A stretch of 64,000 nucleotides of DNA, taken from the NCBI RefSeq assembly GCF_004123145.1, contig NZ_SDKC01000001.1, positions 1,445,501 to 1,509,500 of the forward strand. Direction: 5' to 3'. Shown one piece after another: positions 16,209 to 24,292 of the stretch; positions within the stretch are counted from its first letter, which is position 1; each line of letters starts with the position of its first letter. This DNA comes from Blautia faecicola. GTDB taxonomy: Bacteria > Bacillota > Clostridia > Lachnospirales > Lachnospiraceae. Below the pieces are notes generated by a model, which was not told the DNA's origin, did no database searches, and saw only the letters and a list, made by a program, of their open reading frames with translations. A program made the position numbers and the translations under genes.

Positions 16209-16889
16209 ATGCAGATACTTGAGACAAAAGAGGTAAAAAAATATTATCCGACACCATCCGGGATCGTGCGCGCCCTGGATGGTGTCTCACTTTCTGTAAC
16301 GGAAGGAACCTTTGGGGCTATCGTCGGCTCCTCGGGAAGCGGAAAAACCACGCTGCTTCATATGCTGGGAGGTCTGGACGAGCCAACAGACGGACAGATA
16401 TGGGTGCGGGGAACAGCACTGAAGGGAATGTCCGGAGAAGAAAAGATAGTGTTTCGGAGAAGAAATATCGGATTTGTTTTTCAGAATTATAATCTGGTGT
16501 CGACACTCAGTGTCCGGGAAAATATTATGCTGCCGTTGTTACTGGACGGGATGAAGGTCGACCGGAAATTCCTGAAAGAAATTACCGAAAGTCTGAAACT
16601 GACGGAAAAACTGGATCATATGCCACATATGCTATCCGGTGGCCAGCAACAGCGGGTTGCGATCGCACGGGCGCTGATCACGAAACCGGCGGTGATCCTG
16701 GCAGATGAACCGACCGGAAATCTGGATTCAGTGACCGGGATGGAAGTGATCGGACTGTTAAAGACAAGTGCAGAAAGGTATCATCAGACAATTTTGCTGG
16801 TTACGCATAACGAAGAGATCGCGCAGATGGCAGAACGGATCATCCGTATCGAGGATGGAAAGGTGACGGGTGATTCGGATGAAAAATAA
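16209..16889 (+). CDS. ABC transporter ATP-binding protein (MacB/BceA/LolD type)
   Basis: A 226-residue ATPase that would drive the FtsX-type permease encoded next. It shows Walker [12 protein letters not shown] (about 39-49), the Q-loop in VFQNYNLV, signature [15 protein letters not shown], Walker [13 protein letters not shown] and the switch His in [11 protein letters not shown] after Walker B and the [14 protein letters not shown] segment are typical of this class. The ATG follows AGGAGGAAGAA. Its last 11 or 20 bases overlap the permease gene, depending on the permease start. Likely role, from family and the adjoining two-component genes, is resistance to antimicrobial peptides or envelope stress; this is inference. 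Confidence 0.94.
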   Translation: MQILETKEVKKYYPTPSGIVRALDGVSLSVTEGTFGAIVGSSGSGKTTLLHMLGGLDEPTDGQIWVRGTALKGMSGEEKIVFRRRNIGFVFQNYNLVSTLSVRENIMLPLLLDGMKVDRKFLKEITESLKLTEKLDHMPHMLSGGQQQRVAIARALITKPAVILADEPTGNLDSVTGMEVIGLLKTSAERYHQTILLVTHNEEIAQMAERIIRIEDGKVTGDSDEK

Positions 16890-19449
16890 CAACCAGAAGA
16901 TTCTGCGGCTGCTGGCAAAAAGGGAATATCAGGAAAATAAAAGACGAAACCGGATCCTGATCGGAACGGTTGCATTTGCCGTATGGATGATATTTTGTGT
17001 ATTCAGTCTGGCTATCGGAAAGATACAGGCAGATCATCTGCTGATGGTAAGAAATGGAGGAACGAAAGCCAGCACAACACTGGAGGATCCATCGGAAGAA
17101 CAGTATCGGAAAATACAGGAACTGGCATATATCCGATCTGCGGGAATGGAAACGGATTTTGCTGCCACAGACGCTTTTTTGTGTACAGTGTTAGACAAGA
17201 CGGCGTGGGAAAACATGCAGAAACCGGCGTATACGGATATTCATGGAGAGTATCCGACGAAAGAGAATGAAATTATGCTGCCCATGCGGGCTCTGAAGCT
17301 GCTTGGGGTTAGCAAACCGAAGCTAGGGATGGTAATCTCGGTGACGATGACGGACAGTGAGGGAGAAGAACACTCCGGGGATTTCCGGTTGTCTGGATAT
17401 TATACGGAATATGTAGATCCTTCGATGGGAAAAGCGTACGGCTATTTTTCAAAGACCTATCTGGATCAGCTGGATCTTTCGAAAGTGTCGAGAACGTTAC
17501 TGATCGAACAGAGCGGGAGTGTGGATGGTCAGACGGTGGAAGACCGGCTGTATCAGGATATTCCGATGCGGGATGACAGTCAGCAGTTTTTCGGCGGTAC
17601 CGGACTGGATCTGGAGGCTGTGACTGAGGTGGTCGGCGGATATGATATCGCAGTGGTGATGGCTGTGGTGATCTTAGTTGCTGCGTGGCTGTTGATCTAT
17701 AATGTGCTTCATATTTCCTATGGGAAAGATATCCGAAGATTCGGGCTGTTAAAAACCCTGGGAACGACCGGACGGCAGATTCGAAGCATCGCGTACCGCC
17801 AGATCTTTAAAATCGCGGTTCTGGGATGCCTTTGGGGAAGTGTGGCAGGTATTGCATTTACCTTGACGGGGATTCCGGCATTGCTTTCGAGGATGTATCT
17901 GCATGGTCTGGGAAGAGCCTCTGCGATGATCGCGTTTCGGCCTTGGATGCTGGCAGCGTCTGTCTGCTTCGGGATGCTGGTTACATTTCTCGGAGCCGCA
18001 GGTGTTATCCGGAAAATCGGAAAACTTTCTCCTGTGGAATCGATACAGTATATGGAAAAAGTATCTGTAGGGAGAAAAAGTAAAAGACAGAGCAAAGATC
18101 CGTTGAAAGCGATGGCATGGAGAAATCTGTTCCGTTTTCGGAAACGGTGTGTGCTGACGATTGTTTCTCTTACTCTCGGGATCTGCGTGGCACTTTCTGC
18201 CGTTGTGATCACGAAGGGAACGGATATGACCAACCAGATCGAGGCGGAGAACCACGATTTTAAGATCATGACAAATATATCCTCCGGGACGATCAGCCAG
18301 TATCCGACGGAGGAGACGTATTTTCCGGAAAATCTGATTGAAAAAATGACAGGTCTTGACGGGGTGGAAACGGTGGCGAAGGTAACGGGCGGTTATGGCA
18401 AGTTACAGCTGGATGAAAAAATCCTGGATCTTCGAAGAGAGACACTGGAAGGGAATCAAATCCCTGAGGAGAATGCGGAAAATAGAGAAGAAACCGCTCC
18501 AAAACTTTATGAATTTGTGGCAGAACAGGTCAGTGATACCTATCTGGAAGAACTGAAAGTGTTTAATGAAGAGAAAGATCTGGGTCTGGATATTGACAGT
18601 GTGGAGGCAGGAACGGGTGCAATCATGCTACACTATAATCTGTTTTCGAGAATCGAAGCACAAAAAGGCAGAGAGGATGTGGGAGAGACATTTTCCACTT
18701 ATACTGTGCAGGGAGAAAAGACGGCGGATATGAAGTTTTGCGGCTACCTGAACTTTAAAGAAAAGGGGCTTCCGGCACTCGACACGACCTGGAACGGACC
18801 GGGGATCGTGTATTTTCTGGTGAGCGAGAAAGGGATGGAGCGGATGCAGCTGCCGGTACAGACCTTTGTGCTGGAGATGGACGTCAACCGATCGATGGAG
18901 CCGATGATCCGGGAATCCGTAGAAAAATCCGTGGACAGCTACAATATGCAGTTCGTGACGGGAAGCAGTCATGGAGATTATATCTCGGATGCGCGGACAC
19001 TGATGCTGGTAAGCAAATCAGAACTGTTGTCCGCTGCCAGATCCTATATCGCGGCCAGCCGAATCATCATGTACGGACTCTGTCTGGTGCTGCTTTTTAT
19101 GGGATCAATGAACTATTTCCATGTGATCGTAACCGGATATACCGTAAGACAAAAAGAATTTTCCATGATGCAAAGCATCGGCATGACAACCCCGCAGCTG
19201 AAGAACATGACGCGGATGGAAGGGATTTTCTACGGACTGATCGTCGGGGTTCTGGTACTGACGGTGGGAAGTGGCGTGCTCGGTGCGGTTGCCGTGGTGA
19301 TGAAAAGCCGGGTTGGTTATTTTAGATTTGTGTACCCGTGGAGAGAACTGATCGGTGTACTGCTGATCCTCGGCGGACTCTGCGTGGCAATCCCGGAAGG
19401 GGTGTTCCGGCGGATGTGGAAGAACCGGGAAATTGAGAGGGGGTTCTGA
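16879..19449 (+). CDS. FtsX-type ABC permease with two modules
   Basis: An 856-residue permease. The first module has an N-terminal helix (about 28-48), an outer domain of about 200 residues and three helices (about 250-385, including DIRRFGLLKTLGTTGRQIRS). The second repeats the plan: a helix near 425, a ~270-residue outer domain, then three helices (about 735-845) with KEFSMMQSIGMTTPQLKNM. Both modules end in the typical LLKTLG/MMQSIG cytoplasmic turn. The ATG at 16879 is used; a GTG at 16870, nearer to AAAGGTG, could also start it. With the ATPase it should act mechanically on a lipid-linked or peptide substrate outside the membrane rather than as a channel. Confidence 0.9.
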   Translation: MKNNNQKILRLLAKREYQENKRRNRILIGTVAFAVWMIFCVFSLAIGKIQADHLLMVRNGGTKASTTLEDPSEEQYRKIQELAYIRSAGMETDFAATDAFLCTVLDKTAWENMQKPAYTDIHGEYPTKENEIMLPMRALKLLGVSKPKLGMVISVTMTDSEGEEHSGDFRLSGYYTEYVDPSMGKAYGYFSKTYLDQLDLSKVSRTLLIEQSGSVDGQTVEDRLYQDIPMRDDSQQFFGGTGLDLEAVTEVVGGYDIAVVMAVVILVAAWLLIYNVLHISYGKDIRRFGLLKTLGTTGRQIRSIAYRQIFKIAVLGCLWGSVAGIAFTLTGIPALLSRMYLHGLGRASAMIAFRPWMLAASVCFGMLVTFLGAAGVIRKIGKLSPVESIQYMEKVSVGRKSKRQSKDPLKAMAWRNLFRFRKRCVLTIVSLTLGICVALSAVVITKGTDMTNQIEAENHDFKIMTNISSGTISQYPTEETYFPENLIEKMTGLDGVETVAKVTGGYGKLQLDEKILDLRRETLEGNQIPEENAENREETAPKLYEFVAEQVSDTYLEELKVFNEEKDLGLDIDSVEAGTGAIMLHYNLFSRIEAQKGREDVGETFSTYTVQGEKTADMKFCGYLNFKEKGLPALDTTWNGPGIVYFLVSEKGMERMQLPVQTFVLEMDVNRSMEPMIRESVEKSVDSYNMQFVTGSSHGDYISDARTLMLVSKSELLSAARSYIAASRIIMYGLCLVLLFMGSMNYFHVIVTGYTVRQKEFSMMQSIGMTTPQLKNMTRMEGIFYGLIVGVLVLTVGSGVLGAVAVVMKSRVGYFRFVYPWRELIGVLLILGGLCVAIPEGVFRRMWKNREIERGF

Positions 19450-19492
19450 TACAAACAGATAAGAGGGAGAAGTGGCTGTAACAGATTTCGGC

Positions 19493-19522
19493 TTGACGAA
19501 TATGCGGAAAAACTGTTATACT
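19493..19522 (+). promoter_or_regulatory. Promoter of the fluoride-response transcript
   Basis: TTGACG and TATACT are 18 bases apart; the riboswitch begins seven bases after the -10 box, so transcription should start at its first stem. Confidence 0.8.
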
Positions 19523-19528
19523 TTCATC

Positions 19529-19621
19529 CAGAACGGGAATGAGGTTCTCCCACGATTTTTGATCGAAACCGCCAAAAGGCTGATGACTTCTGTGCATGGC
19601 ACGGGAGTATCAGCCTTTTTT
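19529..19621 (+). ncRNA. Fluoride riboswitch (crcB motif) with overlapping terminator
   Basis: The aptamer is complete. Stem P1 is CAGAA with TTCTG; then comes GGGAATGAGGTTCTCCC, the conserved AAACCGCC, and GGCTGATGACTTCTG. These are the hallmark blocks of the crcB-motif fluoride sensor, including the GCC/GGC pseudoknot segments. The strand AAAAGGCTGAT also pairs with ATCAGCCTTTTT to make a terminator with a T run, so aptamer and terminator compete. With fluoride bound the terminator strand is held and the CLC-F gene is transcribed. The gene downstream agrees with that. Confidence 0.95.
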
Positions 19622-19756
19622 GCTACAGGAACTATCAGTTATTAGTTCGGCGGTTCAACTTTGATTATGCAGGGAATGAGTCAGATTCGCGAAGCGTATT
19701 TTATCTCATTCAGGGGAGAAATAAATCAGAAGAACATGGAGGAAAGAGAAAACGAA

Positions 19757-21004
19757 ATGAAACAGAAGAAAACAGGAATATCCGCAGAAAAACAGGAACA
19801 ATGGATTCTGCAAGGAAAATACGTGATTCTTGCCGTATTAGTAGGTATCTGCGTGGGAATCGTCGACACGATTTTCGGAAGAGGGTTGCTGGCAATTTCA
19901 GATTTTCGTGGGCAATATTATCGTTATCTACTCCCGATCCTTCCGGTGGCTGGTCTGGCAATTGCCTGGATGTATCAGCGTTTCAGCAGTCTGAGCCTGA
20001 AGGGGATGACACTGGTATTCGAAGTGGGACAGAAAAAACGGGAAGAAATACCGCTGGCACTCGTTCCGCTGGTGATGATCGGAACGTGGATCACGCATCT
20101 TTTCGGCGGCAGTGCCGGACGGGAAGGGGTGGCGGTGCAGATTGGTGCGACGCTCTCGCATGAGACGGGCAGACGGCTCCATATCAAAGAAACAAAACCG
20201 GTGATGCTGATTACCGGTATGGCAGCGGGATTTGGCGGGCTGTTCCAGACACCGCTGGCAGCAGTATTTTTTGCGATGGAAGTGGGGGTTTCCGGTTATG
20301 TGGAATATGATGCGCTGCTTCCGGCACTGATCGCGTCCTATACAGCATCCATGACATCACATCTGCTGGGACTGGAAAAATTCGCGGTGGATGTACAGGA
20401 AATCTGGCAGATTGGAAATATAAAAAATGTAGTTATTCTGGTAATTCTCGGTCTGGCGTTCGGGCTGACCGGGCGGTGTTTTTCTGTACTTTTGCAGAAG
20501 ACGAAGAAGCTGGCAGGAGACAAAATCAGCAATCCACTGGTACGGATCGGCTGTCTTGCGATCCCTCTTGCAATTGTATTGATGGTATTACACAGTGCAA
20601 GATACAGTGGACTGGGAACCAACCTGATCACGGCATCCTTTACCGGCGATACCATCTACCGATACGACTGGATCCTGAAACTTTTGCTGACGATCGCAAC
20701 ACTTGCGATTGGATTTCAGGGTGGAGAGGTAACACCGTTATTTTCTATTGGTGCGTCATTGGGCGTGGCGCTTGGCTCTGCGTTCGGAATTTCACCGGTT
20801 ATCTGCGCATCCCTTGGCTATGCAGCAGTATTTGGCAGTGCGACCAACACGGTAATTGCACCGATCTTGATCGGACTGGAAGTCTTTGGAAGCCAGAATG
20901 CGATCCCTCTGGTTGTGGTCTGCCTGCTGGCATATATGGTCAATGGAAATCATTCGATCTATGGGGCACAGGTGAAGGCGCTGTGCAGTTTTGAAGAAAA
21001 ATAA
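19757..21004 (+). CDS. CLC-F type fluoride/proton antiporter
   Basis: A 415-residue chloride-channel-fold protein expected to export fluoride in exchange for protons. It has about ten hydrophobic helices. Key sites are GGSAGREGVAVQIGATL (the GREG selectivity and gating loop), TGMAAGFGGLFQTPLAA, and FQGGEVTPLFSIGASLG, the ion-site region that in fluoride-type CLCs differs from chloride types. The ATG at 19757 follows GGAGG by 14 bases; starts at 19736 or 19661 are possible, but family length favours the later ones. Control by the fluoride riboswitch directly upstream supports fluoride rather than chloride as substrate. A terminator follows at 21018. Confidence 0.93.
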   Translation: MKQKKTGISAEKQEQWILQGKYVILAVLVGICVGIVDTIFGRGLLAISDFRGQYYRYLLPILPVAGLAIAWMYQRFSSLSLKGMTLVFEVGQKKREEIPLALVPLVMIGTWITHLFGGSAGREGVAVQIGATLSHETGRRLHIKETKPVMLITGMAAGFGGLFQTPLAAVFFAMEVGVSGYVEYDALLPALIASYTASMTSHLLGLEKFAVDVQEIWQIGNIKNVVILVILGLAFGLTGRCFSVLLQKTKKLAGDKISNPLVRIGCLAIPLAIVLMVLHSARYSGLGTNLITASFTGDTIYRYDWILKLLLTIATLAIGFQGGEVTPLFSIGASLGVALGSAFGISPVICASLGYAAVFGSATNTVIAPILIGLEVFGSQNAIPLVVVCLLAYMVNGNHSIYGAQVKALCSFEEK

Positions 21005-21017
21005 GAATATAACAACT

Positions 21018-21063
21018 AAAAGTGGTGTGGTGACTGACAAACAGATGCTATACCACTTTTTTT
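21018..21063 (+). terminator. Terminator after the fluoride antiporter
   Basis: AAAAGTGGT pairs with ACCACTTTT at a distance of about 25 bases and continues into TTTTT. Confidence 0.75.
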
Positions 21064-21137
21064 GTAATTTATTATATTTTCATATAACTACTGATAAGCA
21101 AAATATATGAAAGCCATATTAAATATACTTTAAACCG

Positions 21138-21165
21138 TTGCAAAATATAATTAATATGTTAAAAT
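21138..21165 (+). promoter_or_regulatory. Probable promoter of the HAD-GntR operon
   Basis: TTGCAA and TAAAAT are 16 bases apart in an AT-rich stretch, about 50 bases before the HAD start codon. Confidence 0.55.
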
Positions 21166-21215
21166 GAGAATACGAAAACAGAAAATGACAGCAAAACATA
21201 GATGGAGAGAAAATC

Positions 21216-21797
21216 ATGAGCAAAAAATTAATCGTATTTATAGACAGCGGAGACACTTTGGTAAATGAAGGAACCGAGTACAGAAACGAAGGTTCACCGA
21301 TCGTACAAAGCTGCGAATTGATCGACGGTGCAAAAGAGCTGCTTCTTACTCTGAAAGAAAGAGGGTATACGATTGAACTGGTAGCGGATGGATATACGCA
21401 GTCTTTTGATAATTCTTACGGCCAGCATGGATTGAAAAATATTTTCGATGCGAGAACGATCTCAGAGGAAGTAGGAGAAAAAAAACCATCACAGGCGATG
21501 TTTGAGACGGCGATGAAACTGCTGCATCTGACGGACGAAGATAAAAAACGTATTATTATGGTAGGGAATAATCTGGAGAGAGATATTGTGGGTGCCAACC
21601 GTTTTGGGATTACTTCTGTATTTATCAAATGGAGTCCGAGGTATCCGATGGAGCCGAAAAATGAGGAAGAAGTGCCGGATTATATTATCCACAAACCACT
21701 GGAACTGTTGGATCTGGTGGAAAAATTGGAGGCAGAATTAGAAAAAACGGAGGGTACTCATGGCGAAGAAGCAGTTTCTATACGAAAATGTATATAA
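21216..21797 (+). CDS. HAD-superfamily hydrolase with altered motif I
   Basis: A 193-residue HAD-fold protein. Motif I reads VFIDSGDTLVNEG: the nucleophile Asp is present, but the usual D-x-D-G-T is D-S-G-D-T, so Gly holds the position of the general acid/base Asp. Motif II is hard to place (VADGYTQS). The motif III Lys is in GEKKPSQAMFE, and motif IV is MVGNNLERDIVGANRFG. The late part FIKWSPRYPMEP is typical of a Firmicutes subgroup of unknown substrate. Its last 38 bases overlap the GntR-type regulator gene, so the two are coupled and perhaps act on one sugar-phosphate pathway (inference). The start follows GGAGAGAAAATC. Confidence 0.85.
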   Translation: MSKKLIVFIDSGDTLVNEGTEYRNEGSPIVQSCELIDGAKELLLTLKERGYTIELVADGYTQSFDNSYGQHGLKNIFDARTISEEVGEKKPSQAMFETAMKLLHLTDEDKKRIIMVGNNLERDIVGANRFGITSVFIKWSPRYPMEPKNEEEVPDYIIHKPLELLDLVEKLEAELEKTEGTHGEEAVSIRKCI

Positions 21798-22899
21798 TGA
21801 TCTGAAACAGAAGATAGAGTGTGGTGATCTGAAACCGGGTGATAAACTTGCGGTGGAGGAGGATATGATTGCACATTACGGAGTGAGCGCGATCACGGTA
21901 AAAAAAGCACTGAATCTTCTGGCAGAAGAACACAGGATTCGCAGGATCAGAGGGAAAGGCAGCTTTGTCATGGAATACCCGGAAGTTGGCAGGATTGAGG
22001 TGGAAGAAAAAGCGGTATTACCGGAAAAATCGGAGATTCCTCAGACAGGGGAACCTGTTCTCGGAGTGATTTTTGAACATATCAGTTCCAGCTATGGTCT
22101 GCAGATCATGTATGAACTGGAGCAGCAGGCCAGAAAGGCGGGATACCATCTGTACCCATGTTTTTCCTACGGAAACCGGGAACTGGAGACACAGGCAATC
22201 CGCTATCTACGCGGTATCGGTGCGAAGGGAATGTTTGTAATGCCATGCCATGGCTCGTATTATAATACCGAGATTCTTCGACTGGTGATTGACGGATATC
22301 CCACTGTACTTATTGATAAAAAATTGGATGGAATTTCACTGGATTCGGTACGGACGGACAATGTGCAGAGCATGTCGCGGCTGGTTCGGTATTTTGCGGA
22401 AACCGGGAAGAAAAAAATAGGATTTATCACAGTGGAAGAAACAGGAACGTCTTCACTTGGAGAACGCAATGAAGGATTTTATCAGGGAATCTCCGAATAT
22501 GGTATGACTCCGGTCGGAAAGTGTAGTCTCCCGTATATTACCTATGATAATCCGGTGGAAGCCCGCGGAGAGATCTATCGAAAACAGATTGCAGAGTATA
22601 TTGAGAGATACAGCAAGGAACTCGAAGGTATCGTATGTGGTGAGTACAGTGTTGCCATGGAGACAGAGGCTGTTCTGGAAGCAAAAGCGTTAAAGGGCAG
22701 AATAGAAGTGTGCTGCATGGATGAAAACCACATCGGATCCGGGCAGTACAAACTGACACATATCCGCCAGGATGAGCAGAAAATCGCGCAGTGTGCGATG
22801 GAGCGTATGCTGGATAAACTGATTGGAAACACCGGAGAGGAAAAAGACTATCTGATTCCGGGGATCTTTATGGAGAAAATCGCTTCTGAAAAAGAATAA
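21760..22899 (+). CDS. GntR/LacI hybrid transcription regulator (AraR-like)
   Basis: A 379-residue repressor type. The N-terminal winged helix is GntR-like (about 5-72: YNDLKQKIECGDLKPGDKLA, then YGVSAITVKKALNLLAEE and the wing GKGSFV). From about residue 98 comes a periplasmic-binding-protein-type effector domain (VLGVIFEHISSSYGLQIMYE, GMFVMPCHGSYYN, VLIDKKLDGISLDSVRTDN), as in arabinose repressor AraR. The effector is likely a sugar, but no target operon lies beside it except the overlapping HAD gene. The ATG follows GGAGGG. A perfect terminator comes directly after. Confidence 0.9.
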   Translation: MAKKQFLYENVYNDLKQKIECGDLKPGDKLAVEEDMIAHYGVSAITVKKALNLLAEEHRIRRIRGKGSFVMEYPEVGRIEVEEKAVLPEKSEIPQTGEPVLGVIFEHISSSYGLQIMYELEQQARKAGYHLYPCFSYGNRELETQAIRYLRGIGAKGMFVMPCHGSYYNTEILRLVIDGYPTVLIDKKLDGISLDSVRTDNVQSMSRLVRYFAETGKKKIGFITVEETGTSSLGERNEGFYQGISEYGMTPVGKCSLPYITYDNPVEARGEIYRKQIAEYIERYSKELEGIVCGEYSVAMETEAVLEAKALKGRIEVCCMDENHIGSGQYKLTHIRQDEQKIAQCAMERMLDKLIGNTGEEKDYLIPGIFMEKIASEKE

Positions 22900-22908
22900 A
22901 GCGTGAAA

Positions 22909-22950
22909 GGACAGACCAGAGCCGTGACATCCGACCTGGTCTGTCCTTTC
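22909..22950 (+). terminator. Terminator after the regulator gene
   Basis: GGACAGACCAG pairs with CTGGTCTGTCC, followed by TTTCT. Confidence 0.9.
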
Positions 22951-23085
22951 TATAAAAAAGATGATATTTTGTGAGGATCTGCTTACTGGCAGAAGAAAGA
23001 TACGATTATTTTATTCCGGTAAAGTTGAAAATAATATGCATTAAAATAAAGTATAATAAATAAGAAACAAAGTATATTGAAATGT

Positions 23086-23115
23086 TTGAAAAAGCATATA
23101 AAAATATGATATAGT
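23086..23115 (+). promoter_or_regulatory. Probable promoter of the MgtC-type gene
   Basis: TTGAAA and TATAGT are 18 bases apart; a second -10-like TATAAT follows five bases later. Confidence 0.55.
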
Positions 23116-23160
23116 ATAATAAAAGAAATACGAGAACAAAAAGTTATAAGGAGGAATCGC

Positions 23161-23838
23161 ATGTTTGGTTTTTCATGTGCGGAATGGACAATTCCCAATG
23201 TTTTGATTAGAATCGTAGTTTCCATGATACTTGGATGTGTGATCGGTCTGGACAGAGGATTGAAAAAACGTGGAGCAGGAACAAAGACGAATACGATCGT
23301 ATGTCTGGGAGCAACGCTGGTTATGTTGACGGCGCAGTATATGGAGGTATATTTTCCTGGGAAATCGGATCTTTCGCGTATGGCATCGCAGGTGATCAGC
23401 GGGGTAGGATTTCTTGGAGTAGGAACCATCATTGTGTCAGGGCATCAGGTGAGGGGACTGACAACTGCGGCAAGTTTATGGGCATGTGCATGCGTTGGTC
23501 TTGCAGTGGGGATCGGGTTTCTGGATGGTGGAGTTATCATTACGGTGTGTGTACTGATTTCCCTTCACGTGCTTCCACGTCTGGAAAAATATTTTTTTCG
23601 GCGCAGTAAATATCTATCCGTCTATGTGGAACTGGAAACCAATGGAAGCATTTCTGAATTCTTGGAAAAACTTCAGGAGAATCAGATACAGGTAGATACT
23701 ATGGATGTGATAAAGGGGAAAACGAAGAAAACACCATGCGCTCTGCTGTTGACTCTGCGGTTACCTACTGCATACAAAAGTACATATGTGGAACAATTGG
23801 AAGAGATTCCGGGTGTTAACAGCGTAGACATTATCTGA
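23161..23838 (+). CDS. MgtC/SapB family membrane protein
   Basis: A 225-residue protein with four to five hydrophobic helices (about 12-30, 45-62, 76-100, 105-140), then a soluble C-terminal domain of about 75 residues. Family signatures are GCVIGLDRGLKKRGAGTKTN, the MASQVISGVGFLGVGTIIV stretch and GLTTAASLWACACVGLAVG, which hold the conserved charged residue R-G-x-G-x-R-T region (here RGAGTKT). The C-terminal part resembles an ACT-like fold (VYVELETNGSISEFLEKL). Members influence membrane potential and growth at low magnesium; the exact role here is unknown. AAGGAGG gives a strong start. No terminator was seen before the following spacer. Confidence 0.9.
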   Translation: MFGFSCAEWTIPNVLIRIVVSMILGCVIGLDRGLKKRGAGTKTNTIVCLGATLVMLTAQYMEVYFPGKSDLSRMASQVISGVGFLGVGTIIVSGHQVRGLTTAASLWACACVGLAVGIGFLDGGVIITVCVLISLHVLPRLEKYFFRRSKYLSVYVELETNGSISEFLEKLQENQIQVDTMDVIKGKTKKTPCALLLTLRLPTAYKSTYVEQLEEIPGVNSVDII

Positions 23839-24292
23839 TAATGTACTGGTATTGTAAGAGTAAGAACATGGGGCAGCTACGGACAAGACTGAAATGAGGT
23901 TTTAACGATATTACAGACAGTAGTATTGATTTCTCACAGCACAGAGTGGTATGGGTGTAGATGAGGCACTGGACAGTGCACAGGAAACTGTAGAATTTAC
24001 CATGAGTTCGAATTAAACAGTAACAGCCAACAATAGTCTTTTCATGCTTTATCATCCTTAAAAAATATGTAGAAAACAGAACAGGACAGATGTCAGCACT
24101 TGCATTTGCCCGGTTCTTTAGATATGTTTTACAGAAGTTTAGATTCTTTTTATTTTCACCCCGCAAAATTTATGTTAGTATATAATCATCTGCGAAAATC
24201 GGCGTTGACACTGGATGATCTTGGTGTTGGCGCCGTATGTTTTATGGTGGTTTATCATGAAAACAGCGAAGCAAAAGAAAGGAAAGAAGAAC
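23839..24292. other. Gene-free stretch of about 450 bases
   Basis: No convincing gene on either strand. Short frames such as one near 23951 (21 codons) lack ribosome sites. An apparent 26-residue N-terminal extension of the following ABC protein (from 24215) has no support. TTGACA at 24205 could be a -35 box, but no good -10 was found at the right distance. Confidence 0.5.

Noticed and set aside
23951-24016. Short coding frame after the MgtC gene
   Set aside because: 21 codons without a ribosome site or similarity to known proteins.
24215-24292. 26-residue N-terminal extension of the giant ABC protein
   Set aside because: No ribosome site; the ATG at 24293 has AAAGGAAAGAAG and gives the normal ATPase start.
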